This document shows positions 9,642 through 18,935 of a stretch of 64,000 bases of DNA, piece after piece. Source of the DNA: Marinifilum sp. D737 (GTDB taxonomy: Bacteria > Bacteroidota > Bacteroidia > Bacteroidales > Marinifilaceae); assembly GCF_026672275.1 (NCBI RefSeq), contig NZ_JANQCD010000009.1, positions 1 through 64,000 on the forward strand, written 5' to 3'. The number at the start of each line of letters is the position of its first letter. Positions within the stretch are counted from its first letter, which is position 1. Position numbers and translations under genes: made by a program. The notes beneath the pieces are model-generated. The model searched no databases. It was not told where the DNA came from and saw only the letters and a program-made list of their open reading frames with translations.

Positions 9642-10823
9642 ATGAACGCAATTAAATCTATCAAGGAGACAGATTTTTTGAAGAAACGAAGGTACGAAGC
9701 CGTAATGTTTCTTCTGACATTTTTCGGGATTTTTGGATACATTGGCCATACAATGGGTGTTTCCAATATGCTGAATACAATTATGCAAACAGCATGGGAT
9801 TTGCTAATGAATACTGTATTCTACATTATGGGAATTACTGTTCTTTCCGGCGCTTTAGGAAAACTATTAATCGAATTTGGTGTAGTAAGATTATTGGAGA
9901 AAATGCTTGCTCCATTGATGAAACCATTATTCAATTTGCCTGGAGTTGGAGCATTGGCTGGTGTTCTTACCTTTTTATCGGATAACCCAGCTATTATCAG
10001 CTTGGCAAACGACAAAAATTTTAGCAAGTATTTCAAAAACTACCAATTGGTATCATTAACCAACTTTGGTACAGCTTTCGGTATGGGTTTGATCGTGATA
10101 ACCTTCATGTCAACTCTTAAAATTCCTGGTAACGATGAAAACATGTTTATTCCAGCATTAATTGGTTTGGTTGGAGCTCTATTTGGAGCTGTTGTTTCAA
10201 CCAGATTAATGCAAAGATTAATCAGAGGAAAAATTCCTGTGCGTACCGACAATGATTTTGAAGGTGCAACCGAGAAAATCAGCTTTAAATCGGAAGGTAG
10301 CGTTTTCTTAAGATTCCTGAACTCGATTTTGGATGGTGGTAAATCAGGTGTTGATCTTGGTTTGGCAATTATTCCTGGTGTTTTGATCATTTCTACCATG
10401 GTAATGATGCTAACATTTGGACCGAAAGATCCTACAATGGGATACCAGGGATTAGCATACGAAGGTGTACCATTGCTGCCTAAACTGGCTGGATATGTTT
10501 GGTGGTTATTCGAAGGATTATTTGGATTCAAATTCCCTGAATTGATAGCCTTTCCAGTTACATCATTAGGTGCTGTTGGTGCTGCTTTATCGCTGGTAAA
10601 AGCTTTCTTGGCCAAAGGAATTATCGATGGAAATGTTGTAGCCGTTTTTACTGCAATGGGAATGTGCTGGAGTGGATATTTAAGTACACACACAGCAATG
10701 TTGGATACCTTAAATTATCGCGAACTAACTTCTAAGGCCTTACTTTCACATACCATAGGAGGTATTTTAGCGGGTACCTTTGCCCACTACCTTTATGTTC
10801 TGGTAAGTATGATACTTTATTAA
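9642..10823 (+). CDS. Nucleoside-recognition (Gate) domain membrane protein
   Basis: The protein has 393 residues and about eight to ten hydrophobic segments. Two Gate-like halves are seen: one around FYIMGITVLSGALGKLLIEFG with LSDNPAIISLAND, the other with IPGVLIISTMVMMLTFG and FTAMGMCWSGYLSTH. The family includes SpmA/SpmB, YjiH and the nucleoside-transporter gate. No transported substrate has been assigned with confidence to these bacterial members, so I call it only an inner-membrane transporter-like protein. It is monocistronic, with a promoter-like element upstream and a strong terminator downstream. Confidence 0.75.
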   Translation: MNAIKSIKETDFLKKRRYEAVMFLLTFFGIFGYIGHTMGVSNMLNTIMQTAWDLLMNTVFYIMGITVLSGALGKLLIEFGVVRLLEKMLAPLMKPLFNLPGVGALAGVLTFLSDNPAIISLANDKNFSKYFKNYQLVSLTNFGTAFGMGLIVITFMSTLKIPGNDENMFIPALIGLVGALFGAVVSTRLMQRLIRGKIPVRTDNDFEGATEKISFKSEGSVFLRFLNSILDGGKSGVDLGLAIIPGVLIISTMVMMLTFGPKDPTMGYQGLAYEGVPLLPKLAGYVWWLFEGLFGFKFPELIAFPVTSLGAVGAALSLVKAFLAKGIIDGNVVAVFTAMGMCWSGYLSTHTAMLDTLNYRELTSKALLSHTIGGILAGTFAHYLYVLVSMILY

Positions 10824-10846
10824 AATATTATCACACCTAAATAATT

Positions 10847-10876
10847 ATGCCATCTCGTTAGAGGTGGCATTTTTTT
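10847..10876 (+). terminator. Intrinsic terminator
   Basis: A 10-bp stem (ATGCCATCTC / GAGGTGGCAT, one G-T pair) with a GTTA loop is followed by seven T. It ends the gene at 9642-10823. Confidence 0.9.
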
Positions 10877-10939
10877 ATACATTAATGGTAATTATTCAGG
10901 ATTAAGCAAGAATTAACTCTTCCATTAAGTCCTTAAGTG

Positions 10940-10947
10940 TAGTTTTG
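10940..10947 (+). promoter_or_regulatory. Candidate -7 promoter element
   Basis: TAGTTTTG matches TAnnTTTG, 26 bp before the lipoprotein start at 10974. No clear -33 partner is seen. Confidence 0.4.
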
Positions 10948-10973
10948 AGCATCAATCATTAAATACATTTCAA

Positions 10974-11915
10974 ATGACAATTCTAAAAAAGTTATTCTAC
11001 ATTCTAATTTTAATTGGTCTTGCCTCGTGTAATTCTTGTGACAAATCAGATAGCAATACCGATGTAAAAAAAGAGGAAGTACCAAGTTCTCCGGCTGGAA
11101 AATATTCTGCGATTTTTGGTGGAGGCCCTTTTTATACTGGTGGTATGGAAGTGATCAACGATTTAAAATCATCAGGTTTTTCAACTGTAATTTTATGGAC
11201 TATCCACATCAAAGAAGATGGAAGTATGAACTACAACGATACCCCAATAATCAATTCGGAAGGTGAATTTATTGGTGATCCTGAGTGGAAATCCAGATTG
11301 GAACAGTTGACTACAACTCCAACTTCTGTTGATAGAATAGAATTGGGAATTGGTGCCTGGGGAGCCCAATCGTGGCAAGTAATTAAGGATTTAATTGCCA
11401 AAGAAGGCACCGGACCTGAAACAAAATTATATAAGGCGATTCAAAAATTGCAAGATATAACTGGTGCTACAGCAATTAACTACGATGATGAAGTTACTTT
11501 TGATGTTGCTTCAACCGTTGAGTTTACATTAATGTTGGCTGATATGGGATTAAAAGTTGGCTTGTGTCCTTACAACGAAACTGAATATTGGAAATCGGTT
11601 TACGAACAAGTTGAAGCAAAAAAGCCAGGAACAATCGACCGTGTTTACCTGCAATGTTATGCCGGGGGAGCCAAAAATAAGCCTGCTGAATGGAACCAGT
11701 ACTTTGGAAAGCTAAAAGTATCGTATGGTCTTTGGTGCCGAAATGGTGAAAACTGCCAAAATGGAGATAATCCAGCCACGATTGGTGAAAAAATTACAAG
11801 CGAAAAAGAGAATATCGATGGTGGATTTATTTGGTTGTACGATGACATTCAAAAGTGTGCGGCCTATGGCAAATCCAGCTCCTATGCGAAAGCCATTAAT
11901 GACGGATTAAAATAA
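10974..11915 (+). CDS. Lipoprotein with TIM-barrel (GH18-like) features, function unknown
   Basis: The protein has 313 residues. Its lipoprotein signal has a lipobox ending in LASC. The mature part shows alternating strand motifs such as YSAIFGGGPFYTGG, FSTVILWTIHI, IELGIGAWG, AINYDDEVTFD, MGLKVGLCPYN, VYLQCYAGG and GGFIWLYDD. This pattern suggests an eight-stranded TIM barrel; NYDDEVTFD could sit where GH18 proteins carry the acidic catalytic strand. I cannot assign a substrate, and a non-catalytic carbohydrate-binding role is also possible. It is convergent with mutS2 and shares a bidirectional terminator with it. Confidence 0.65.
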   Translation: MTILKKLFYILILIGLASCNSCDKSDSNTDVKKEEVPSSPAGKYSAIFGGGPFYTGGMEVINDLKSSGFSTVILWTIHIKEDGSMNYNDTPIINSEGEFIGDPEWKSRLEQLTTTPTSVDRIELGIGAWGAQSWQVIKDLIAKEGTGPETKLYKAIQKLQDITGATAINYDDEVTFDVASTVEFTLMLADMGLKVGLCPYNETEYWKSVYEQVEAKKPGTIDRVYLQCYAGGAKNKPAEWNQYFGKLKVSYGLWCRNGENCQNGDNPATIGEKITSEKENIDGGFIWLYDDIQKCAAYGKSSSYAKAINDGLK

Positions 11916-11936
11916 TTCAATCATCTATTAATAGAA

Positions 11937-11966
11937 AAAGGAAATCTGAAAATTCAGATTTCCTTT
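11937..11966. terminator. Bidirectional terminator between convergent genes
   Basis: A perfect 14-bp inverted repeat (AAAGGAAATCTGAA and its complement) with a 2-base centre lies between the lipoprotein gene and mutS2. T-rich flanks on both strands serve both directions. Confidence 0.9.
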
Positions 11967-11988
11967 CTTTATATCTAAATCATAGGAA

Positions 11989-14496
11989 TTACTCCATAGT
12001 TACAACGGTAATTCCTGATCCTCCCATTTGAATTCTCTCGTCTTTAAAATGGCGAACCAAATCAACGGTTTGCAAGTAATCGCGAATCAATTGGCGCAAA
12101 ATGCCATGTCCTGTTCCGTGAAGAATTCTAAATTCTTTCACATCCAACATTATGGCTTCATCCACATGATCCATTACAATTTGCAATGCCTCATCACCAC
12201 GCATTCCTCTCACATCAATATCCTGACGGAAACTCAACTTTCTTTTCGAGATGCGTTCCTGAACCAAAGCCGAAGTTTGGTTGTAAGTTTTCTCCTGCTT
12301 TTTAAGCTGCGACTTGGAAACCTTAGACAAGCGCTTGGCCTTTACCGAAGTTAAAATACTTCCGAAGGCAACCACTGCGGTTTTGTCGTTAATCTCAATT
12401 ACTTCCCCTACAGTATTCTGATTATCCAACTTCACCATATCACCTTTCTCAATCACATCCGGATTGAATTGCTTCTTGGTTTTGGCAATTGGTTTCGAAG
12501 CTGAAACTTTTTCTGTTACTTCTGCTGCTTCTCCTTTTTGACCTTTTCGCTTTTCGCGATTTTTAAGCTTCTGTATTTTGCGATTGATACGTTCTTCTTC
12601 CTCTAATTCGGCTTGAGTTAGCTGTACCTTCGTTTCTTCAAACTGTTTTCTTGCCTTCTTGGTTCTCTCCTTCTCAGCCTTACTCTCCTTGATTTCACGA
12701 ATGGTCTTTTCTATGGTCTTATTCGCACTCTGCAATAAATCCTTAGCTTCCTGCTGCGCTTTTTCGATAATATCCTTACGAAGCTTACTTGCATCTTTCA
12801 GCTCCTTGTCGTATTGCTCAACCAATTGATTCAACTTCTTCTCGTTACGACGAATTTTATCACGCTTGCTTTCCCAGTATCGTTTATCGCGAACAATATC
12901 ACGCAAGTGCTTGTCGAAATTGATATGATCTTCACCAACCTTCTCAGTTGCATCCTTTAAAATTTCCTCTGGCAAGCCAATTTTTCTGGCAATCTCGAAG
13001 GCAAAAGAAGAACCTGGTTTTCCAACCTGCAATTGGAACAGTGGTTGCATCTGATGCGAATCGTACAACATGGCACCATTCTCAATTCCTTCAGCTTCCG
13101 AAGCAAAGTGCTTCAAACCTGAATAGTGAGTTGTGATTACCCCACAAACTTTTTTCCTGTTTAGTTTATCCAATATCGATTCAGCAATGGCTCCCCCTAG
13201 TGCAGGCTCGGTTCCCGTACCAAACTCATCAATCAACACCAAGGTATCTGTATCAGAGTGACGCAGGAAGTGTTTCATATTCATCAAGTGAGAACTATAG
13301 GTACTCAAGTCATTCTCTATGGATTGCTCATCCCCAATATCAATGAAAATTTTATCGAAAATCCCAATCTTGGATTCTTCTTCCATTGGAACCAAAAATC
13401 CACACTGGAACATGTATTGTAACAAACCAACTGTTTGCAAACAAACCGATTTACCACCGGCATTTGGTCCTGATATCAGAATTATTCTTTGCTCATTAGA
13501 TATCTGAAGACTTAATGGCACTACCTTTCGTCCCTCGTTTTGCAGAGTTAATAACAGAAGGGGATGCACAGCCTTTTCCCACAACAAAGTTGGCGTTTTA
13601 ACCATCTTTGGCAATAAAGCTTTTACCTGAATGGCAAACATGGCCTTGGCACGAATAAAGTCGATTTTAGCCATGAATTCATAGGCCAAAAACAAATCAT
13701 CGATATACGGGCGAAGTTGGGCTGTAAACTCTTGTAATATTTTAATGATTTCGCGACGTTCTGCATACTCCAACTCTCGAATTTCATTGTTGGTTTCAAC
13801 AATTTCGGCAGGCTCAATATATGATGTTTTACCAGTAGCAGATTCATCATGAACGATCCCTTTAATTTTCCTTTTATGGGCTGAAGGCATTGGTATTACA
13901 ATACGTCCATCACGCACCGAAAGGGCTACATCCTGATCAACCCAACCTTCTTTCTGCACTGCGCGAAGCATAGACTGCATTCGTTTTGAGATGGTAGATT
14001 GCTTTTGAATTAAAGAGCTTCTGATTTGCTGCAATTCCGGAGAGGCATTGTCCTTTATTCTTCCGTTTTTCGTAATAATTCCATTAAGCCTATCGAAAAT
14101 ATAAGGGTACATTTTCACGTTCCCGGTCAATTTCATCAGGTATGGATAATCACCCTCCTCCTTTTTTTGAAAGAATCGTAAGATTGAAGAAATGGATTCT
14201 AAAGATCGTTTTAAATTGTATAGTTCTTCCAGTTCCAGATAAGTTCCATCAATTCGAACTTTCTCTAAACTGCCACGAACATCAATAAAGTATCCCAAAG
14301 GGAAATTCTCCTCCTCTAAGCAAATGGTTTTAAATTCGTTGGTTTCATTCACCATTCGATTCACATTCTTGTATGAATTCGAAAATCGAACTTCATCAAC
14401 CAAATCTCTTCCCAGTGAACTTAAACATTGTTTCTTAACCAGTTCTCTTACTTTATCGAACCTAAGTTTTGTCTCAAAATTTTCCGGATATATCAC
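11989..14496 (-). CDS. mutS2: Endonuclease MutS2
   Basis: The protein has 835 residues. It lacks the MutS mismatch-recognition domain and consists of a core clamp (1-300), an ABC-type ATPase, a long coiled coil and a C-terminal Smr nuclease domain. Walker A is GPNAGGKS (343-350) and Walker B ends in LIDE (421-424). The Smr part (about 755-835) has DVRGMRGDEA and the LHGTGHGILR signature. MutS2 proteins suppress homologous recombination in some species and split collided ribosomes in others; both remain possible here. A good promoter lies upstream. Confidence 0.97.
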   Translation of the reverse strand: MIYPENFETKLRFDKVRELVKKQCLSSLGRDLVDEVRFSNSYKNVNRMVNETNEFKTICLEEENFPLGYFIDVRGSLEKVRIDGTYLELEELYNLKRSLESISSILRFFQKKEEGDYPYLMKLTGNVKMYPYIFDRLNGIITKNGRIKDNASPELQQIRSSLIQKQSTISKRMQSMLRAVQKEGWVDQDVALSVRDGRIVIPMPSAHKRKIKGIVHDESATGKTSYIEPAEIVETNNEIRELEYAERREIIKILQEFTAQLRPYIDDLFLAYEFMAKIDFIRAKAMFAIQVKALLPKMVKTPTLLWEKAVHPLLLLTLQNEGRKVVPLSLQISNEQRIILISGPNAGGKSVCLQTVGLLQYMFQCGFLVPMEEESKIGIFDKIFIDIGDEQSIENDLSTYSSHLMNMKHFLRHSDTDTLVLIDEFGTGTEPALGGAIAESILDKLNRKKVCGVITTHYSGLKHFASEAEGIENGAMLYDSHQMQPLFQLQVGKPGSSFAFEIARKIGLPEEILKDATEKVGEDHINFDKHLRDIVRDKRYWESKRDKIRRNEKKLNQLVEQYDKELKDASKLRKDIIEKAQQEAKDLLQSANKTIEKTIREIKESKAEKERTKKARKQFEETKVQLTQAELEEEERINRKIQKLKNREKRKGQKGEAAEVTEKVSASKPIAKTKKQFNPDVIEKGDMVKLDNQNTVGEVIEINDKTAVVAFGSILTSVKAKRLSKVSKSQLKKQEKTYNQTSALVQERISKRKLSFRQDIDVRGMRGDEALQIVMDHVDEAIMLDVKEFRILHGTGHGILRQLIRDYLQTVDLVRHFKDERIQMGGSGITVVTME

Positions 14497-14527
14497 GCGC
14501 TATCTTTCTGTCTTAGTTTATTCCTTG

Positions 14528-14557
14528 CAAAATTAATAAAAGTGACGGATAGGCAAA
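14528..14557 (-). promoter_or_regulatory. Candidate promoter of mutS2
   Basis: On the minus strand a TTTG (14554-14557) and TAATTTTG (14528-14535) are separated by 18 bp, the Bacteroidota -33/-7 arrangement. The -7 element lies 31 bp before the mutS2 start. Confidence 0.6.
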
Positions 14558-14561
14558 AAAG

Positions 14562-14594
14562 AAAGGGAGAAGTCATAATAATGACTCTCCCTTT
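14562..14594 (-). terminator. Intrinsic terminator after the TPR protein gene
   Basis: The stem is AAAGGGAG / CTCCCTTT and continues, after a single unpaired A, as AGTCAT / ATGACT with an AATA loop. On the minus strand it is followed by a T run. It separates the TPR gene from mutS2. Confidence 0.8.
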
Positions 14595-14614
14595 ATCTGT
14601 TCAGTATATTAATT

Positions 14615-15283
14615 CTATTCCTTTTCTTCACAATTTTTTTCCCAACACTCTTTGGCATAATCCGACCCCAAGTCCATACCAGATTTCCAGTCAGTACATG
14701 CATCTTCTTTTCTACCCATTTGAAACCAACAAATGCCTCTGTTTACATAGGCAGCAGTATATCCTGGCTTTAATTTTATTGCATAAGAATAATCAATGGC
14801 TGCAGAAGACAGTCTTTTTTTCTGGAGACTAATGCTAGCTCTGTTGAAATAGTAATGGGGAACCAAATACAATTCCTCCCCGTTCTTTTTACTATAACTA
14901 ATGGCTTTGCTATACTCTAAAAATGCTTTATTCAATTCTCCCTTCATTCGATAAATTTCTCCTATGTAGTAACAAATCTCATCATCTTCTTGAAACAATG
15001 AATTGGCTTTGTTAAGTAAACACAAAGAAGAATCTCTGTATTCCTCACATTTTGATGCGATTGTATACAGATACAGGTAAGGTTTTCTAAGTGTAGAATC
15101 TAATTGGATGGTCTGTTTTAGTAGCGGAAAAGCTTCTCTATATTCCTGATTTTGAATTTTCTCAATGGCTTTATTTCCAGTATCAATCGCTAAATTTCTT
15201 TCTGCTCCTGTAATATCTCTTTTCTGAGCAAAAGTGATGCTATTAATAATTACAATACAAATTGTTGTTAAAATTAATCTCAT
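14615..15283 (-). CDS. Secreted tetratricopeptide-repeat protein
   Basis: The protein has 222 residues with an N-terminal signal peptide ending in FAQ. Three to four TPR units follow, for example YREAFPLLKQTIQLDSTLRKPYL split over two helices, GELNKAFLEYSKAISYS, and LSSAAIDYSYAIKLKPGYTA with YVNRGICWFQMGRKEDAC. It is likely a periplasmic protein-protein interaction module; no partner is obvious. It has its own terminator. Its upstream region carries a 25-nt motif that recurs at the same distance before the next gene, suggesting shared expression control. Confidence 0.8.
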   Translation of the reverse strand: MRLILTTICIVIINSITFAQKRDITGAERNLAIDTGNKAIEKIQNQEYREAFPLLKQTIQLDSTLRKPYLYLYTIASKCEEYRDSSLCLLNKANSLFQEDDEICYYIGEIYRMKGELNKAFLEYSKAISYSKKNGEELYLVPHYYFNRASISLQKKRLSSAAIDYSYAIKLKPGYTAAYVNRGICWFQMGRKEDACTDWKSGMDLGSDYAKECWEKNCEEKE

Positions 15284-15303
15284 GAAATAATTGTAAATAT
15301 TCT

Positions 15304-15328
15304 TGCTTACTCTTTAGATTTTCAGCTT
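15304..15328 (-). promoter_or_regulatory. Conserved 25-nt upstream motif, copy 1
   Basis: The 25-nt segment matches 16072-16096 at 23 of 25 positions and lies 20 nt before the start of the TPR gene, the same distance as the other copy. Coding regions around the two copies are unrelated, so this is a conserved noncoding element. Confidence 0.6.
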
Positions 15329-15374
15329 CCTCTTTATCTTTTACTAGTAGGAATCCATCCATAAAATAATTAAG

Positions 15375-15407
15375 AAAGGAACAGTTCATTAAAAGAACTA
15401 TTCCTTT
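15375..15407 (-). terminator. Intrinsic terminator after the beta-barrel gene
   Basis: The stem pairs AAAGGAA and AGTTC with GAACT and TTCCTTT around a mismatched base, with an A-rich loop. The minus-strand 3' side is T-rich. Confidence 0.7.
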
Positions 15408-15457
15408 TTAAAATATAATCAATAGTCAAAATATAGCTTTATGAATTTTACACACAT

Positions 15458-16051
15458 TTAAAATCGGTATGCAAGTGTTATTCTGGCATGATTATTTGAA
15501 AATCCCCAACTATGTCCTTTGTCTTCGTAAATTTTTTCATCATTAACTTCTCGCGTTGTCTTATCCCAACTGAATGCTGGAGTAACTTCAGCTCCCAACA
15601 CAATATGATCATTAATAGGGTAATTTACACCTAAAATAAAGTTTACTCCATAGTATTTGCTTTTATTTTCTAACTTATTGGCTTTAGTCCATAAATTATT
15701 TACAACATCTTTTTCTTTATGGTTACTAAACCTATAAAAAACATCCCAACCATATTTAAATTGAAATTTAGATGTTAATGGACTATAATATTCTTTCCCT
15801 AAGCTAAAGTTAAAACCTGTATTTTTATACTCCTTATCCATTTCTCCTACTTCTTCAACATCACTTTTTGAATTGTTTAGTGAAATGACATTGAACCTCC
15901 ACATTGACTTTTCATGACCAACTTTATATACAAACCCAAATTCATCAAGATTACTAAAAACCAGACCAACTTCTTTGAGTCTCTTCTTTTCTTGTCCAAA
16001 AGTCAGCAAGGAAACTGACAGGATCGTCATTAATAAAAATATTTTTTTCAT
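15458..16051 (-). CDS. Small outer-membrane beta-barrel protein
   Basis: The protein has 197 residues. The signal peptide ends in LLTFGQ. The mature part alternates amphipathic strands with charged turns (GFNFSLGKEYY, FKYGWDVFYRFSN, YYGVNFILGVNYPI, IVLGAEVTPAFSW) and ends in ARITLAYRF. A C-terminal aromatic residue is typical of Bacteroidota outer-membrane barrels. It probably forms an 8- to 10-stranded barrel; ligand and role are unknown. It has its own terminator and shares a 25-nt leader motif with the TPR gene downstream. Confidence 0.75.
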   Translation of the reverse strand: MKKIFLLMTILSVSLLTFGQEKKRLKEVGLVFSNLDEFGFVYKVGHEKSMWRFNVISLNNSKSDVEEVGEMDKEYKNTGFNFSLGKEYYSPLTSKFQFKYGWDVFYRFSNHKEKDVVNNLWTKANKLENKSKYYGVNFILGVNYPINDHIVLGAEVTPAFSWDKTTREVNDEKIYEDKGHSWGFSNNHARITLAYRF

Positions 16052-16071
16052 GTGTTAAAAGTTTAAGTTTT

Positions 16072-16096
16072 TGCCTACTCTTAAGATTTTCAGCTT
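16072..16096 (-). promoter_or_regulatory. Conserved 25-nt upstream motif, copy 2
   Basis: This is the second copy of the motif at 15304-15328 (two differences). It again lies exactly 20 nt before the start codon, here of the beta-barrel gene. Confidence 0.6.
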
Positions 16097-16194
16097 TCTC
16101 CCCTTTAGAATTATGTGTAGTAAATATATTTATTATTTATGATACTAAAAATATTCGTCATGTATTTAGTATAATTCTAATTAAAAAACAATAA

Positions 16195-16224
16195 AAAAGC
16201 TCACACTAAATTGTGTGAGCTTTT
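16195..16224 (-). terminator. Intrinsic terminator after the S9 peptidase gene
   Basis: A perfect 12-bp stem (AAAAGCTCACAC / GTGTGAGCTTTT) with a 6-nt loop; the minus-strand 3' flank is T-rich. Confidence 0.9.
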
Positions 16225-16244
16225 ACTAATGCATCTTTTGTTCA

Positions 16245-18677
16245 TTACTTTTCAGCAATTTCTTTTTTGCGATTTTTAACATGCTTTTCAAGCCATTGAT
16301 CTTGTTCCCAAAGCATGTGCATGATATTCTCTTTAGAGCGATATGAGTGACTCTCTTTTGGTAGCATCACCAAACGAACAGTGGCTCCTAATCCTTTTAA
16401 AGCATTAAAATAACGCTCGCTTTGCATTGGGTAAGTTCCTGAATTGTTATCTGCTTCACCATGAATTAGCAACAATGCGTTGTTCATTTTTTCGGCATGC
16501 ATAAATGGAGACATGGTATAATACACATTAGGTGCTTCCCAGTAGTTTCTTTCTTCGCTTTGGAAACCAAAAGGAGTAAGCGTTCTGTTGTAAGCACCAC
16601 TACGAGCAATACCTGCTGCAAATAAATCGGAATGTGTTAGCAAATTAGCAACCATAAATGCACCATAACTATGACCTCCGCATGCTACTCTGTATCTATC
16701 GATATAACCCATTTCATCAACAGCATCGATAGCAGCCTTAGCATTAGCTACCAACTGAGTGCGGAAAGTATCATTTGGTTCTTCATCACTTTCACCAACA
16801 ATTGGGAAAGCTGCATCATCCAAAACTGCATATCCACGTGTTAGCCAAAAAAGTGGTGATGCCCAATACAAATAGGTAAACTCATTTGAATTAGAAGTAG
16901 TTTGTCCTGCACTACTCTTATCTTTAAACTCTCTTGGATATGCCCACAAAATCATTGGAACTTTTTCTTTCTTCTCCATATCGTATCCTACTGGCAGATA
17001 TAAAGTACCTGAAAGCTCTACTCCATCTTCTCTTTTGTATTTGATTACTTCTTTATGAACCCCTTCAATGCTTTTAAATGGATTCTCAAATGATGTAAGC
17101 TGCTTTAATTTCTTTCCTTTTAATTTTCTAAAAAAGTAATTAGGATATTCAGAGCTAGATTCGATTCTAACCAAAAGTTCCTTTTTCTTGACATCAAAAT
17201 TTCTTAAATCTTCTATTTTATCAGTGTATTTTGACTGATATAATCTTTCTGTTTTTTGAGTCTTCAAATTAAACTTATCCAAAAATGGGAATTGTCCTTC
17301 TTTAGAATATCCGTCTCCCAAAAGGAAAGCATTATCGCCATCTAAGGCCAATGTATATTTACCATACTGGTTTCTGGCAGATACAAAGTTTCCTGGATCA
17401 CTATACTGATCCTGGTAATTTCTATCGCTAATTTTTGTTGGAGCAATTGATGCGTCAGAAGGATTAAATGTATAAGTTTTTGTATTTCTGGTATTCCACC
17501 AATAATCATACGCAATTGCAATGTTTTCATTCCCCCATTCAATTCCTGCAAAACGATTTATGGTTTTCAAAATACTTTTTCCATTGCCTTTAAATGGAGC
17601 TTCTAACTGAAAAACTTCATCGCGATAATCCGCTTTATTTGCTGGATCACCTCCGTCTAATGCTTCTACATAAATTAAAGATGAAGGCATATCTGAACGC
17701 CAGCTCACATTTCTTCTTCCTGTACGAACTGCCATGAATCCTTGTGGAAGATCTTCAATCAAAGGAACTGTTAAAACATCTTCTACTTTCTTAGCATCCT
17801 TTGTATATACTGTAGTTTTTGAAGGGAATCTGTAATAAGGAACCAGGTAAGAGAAAGGTTTTTCAACTACCGAAATCATAAGGTAATTCCCATCAGGAGA
17901 AAAATTAACACCTTTGTACATTGCTGATGGCAACCACTTTTCAGAACTTCCATCCATTTTAACCTTGTACAATTCAGAAAGTGCCAATTGTTCAAAATTG
18001 TACTCATCATTTTTATTTTTCAACAAATCCTGATACGTTCTGTTTTGTGCTTTTTTACCAGCATTTTCAGAAATGGTAGGACCTGATGGAACCGAACTTT
18101 TAGTATTAATTAATTCCTTTTTATTTTCTGGAACGAATTTTACAAGAACTGCCTCTTCATTTTTAAACCAGTTGATTGGATCTCTTAAATTGGCATTAAC
18201 TTTTGGCTCTGTTAATTGAGCTGCCGATGCTGTTGCAACATCCAAAATCCAAACTGATACCCCTTGGCTACTTGTATTTGTAAAAGCCAATTTAGATTGA
18301 TCCGGAGAAAAAATAAAATTGCTTAACCTTGGATTCTTTGGCAAACCTTTTACCTGGATAGCTTCATCTGATTTAGACTTTAACTTTCTCAATTTAATAT
18401 TATTACTATAGTTGGTTCTGCTGCCAATATTGGTTTTAGGATCAATTCTTAATCCTCCCAAACGCATTTCTTCCTGCGATAATTCCTCTATTGTTTTGTA
18501 TGCACTTCTATACAATAGAATCATATTCTCTTTTTGGTTATCCAAAATTACCGATGGGGCTCTCTCCACATCAGCCAATTCCAAAATCTCTTTTGGAGGC
18601 TTTTGAAAATCGATATTGTTTTGAGCACTGGCATTAAGCGCTACAAAAAATATCAATACGTAAATTAATCTTTTCAT
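16245..18677 (-). CDS. Secreted S9-family peptidase (S9D-like glutamyl endopeptidase type)
   Basis: I start the gene at 18677 (MKRLIYVLIF...), giving 810 residues with a clean signal peptide ending in ASAQ; the frame is open 22 codons further but that adds no recognisable sequence. A beta-propeller domain is followed by an alpha/beta-hydrolase domain. The likely triad is S671 in GGHSYGAF, D744 in HGEADNN and H778 in KESHSYRS. GGHSYGAF is the form seen in S9D glutamyl endopeptidases rather than classic dipeptidyl peptidase IV. A periplasmic or outer-surface role in protein and peptide degradation is likely. It is monocistronic. Confidence 0.88.
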   Translation of the reverse strand: MKRLIYVLIFFVALNASAQNNIDFQKPPKEILELADVERAPSVILDNQKENMILLYRSAYKTIEELSQEEMRLGGLRIDPKTNIGSRTNYSNNIKLRKLKSKSDEAIQVKGLPKNPRLSNFIFSPDQSKLAFTNTSSQGVSVWILDVATASAAQLTEPKVNANLRDPINWFKNEEAVLVKFVPENKKELINTKSSVPSGPTISENAGKKAQNRTYQDLLKNKNDEYNFEQLALSELYKVKMDGSSEKWLPSAMYKGVNFSPDGNYLMISVVEKPFSYLVPYYRFPSKTTVYTKDAKKVEDVLTVPLIEDLPQGFMAVRTGRRNVSWRSDMPSSLIYVEALDGGDPANKADYRDEVFQLEAPFKGNGKSILKTINRFAGIEWGNENIAIAYDYWWNTRNTKTYTFNPSDASIAPTKISDRNYQDQYSDPGNFVSARNQYGKYTLALDGDNAFLLGDGYSKEGQFPFLDKFNLKTQKTERLYQSKYTDKIEDLRNFDVKKKELLVRIESSSEYPNYFFRKLKGKKLKQLTSFENPFKSIEGVHKEVIKYKREDGVELSGTLYLPVGYDMEKKEKVPMILWAYPREFKDKSSAGQTTSNSNEFTYLYWASPLFWLTRGYAVLDDAAFPIVGESDEEPNDTFRTQLVANAKAAIDAVDEMGYIDRYRVACGGHSYGAFMVANLLTHSDLFAAGIARSGAYNRTLTPFGFQSEERNYWEAPNVYYTMSPFMHAEKMNNALLLIHGEADNNSGTYPMQSERYFNALKGLGATVRLVMLPKESHSYRSKENIMHMLWEQDQWLEKHVKNRKKEIAEK

Positions 18678-18935
18678 TATTTGTTGTTTTGATATAGTTA
18701 AAAGTCCGTAAAGGACGGTTGGTTCATGTAAGAAAAAAATCAAAGATTAAATTTATGGATTTAGATGCTGAATTCAATTTCTTTTCGATAAAATTATGAT
18801 CACGGACGATTAACATAGACATCTGCAATATATTCATTCCAAATTTCATAAATATGGCAATTCAAAATAAACTCTTATCTTAGATGACTTTCAAAAAAAT
18901 GAATCTATTACCCATTACCAATTTAACCTATATTT

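Noticed and set aside
10040-10693. A 217-residue antisense ORF
   Set aside because: It is the shadow of the Gate-domain membrane protein; composition is Pro/Ser-rich and unlike a folded protein.
16245-18743. An 832-residue S9 peptidase starting at 18743
   Set aside because: The signal peptide begins at the ATG at 18677, and the 22 residues before it have no recognisable role.
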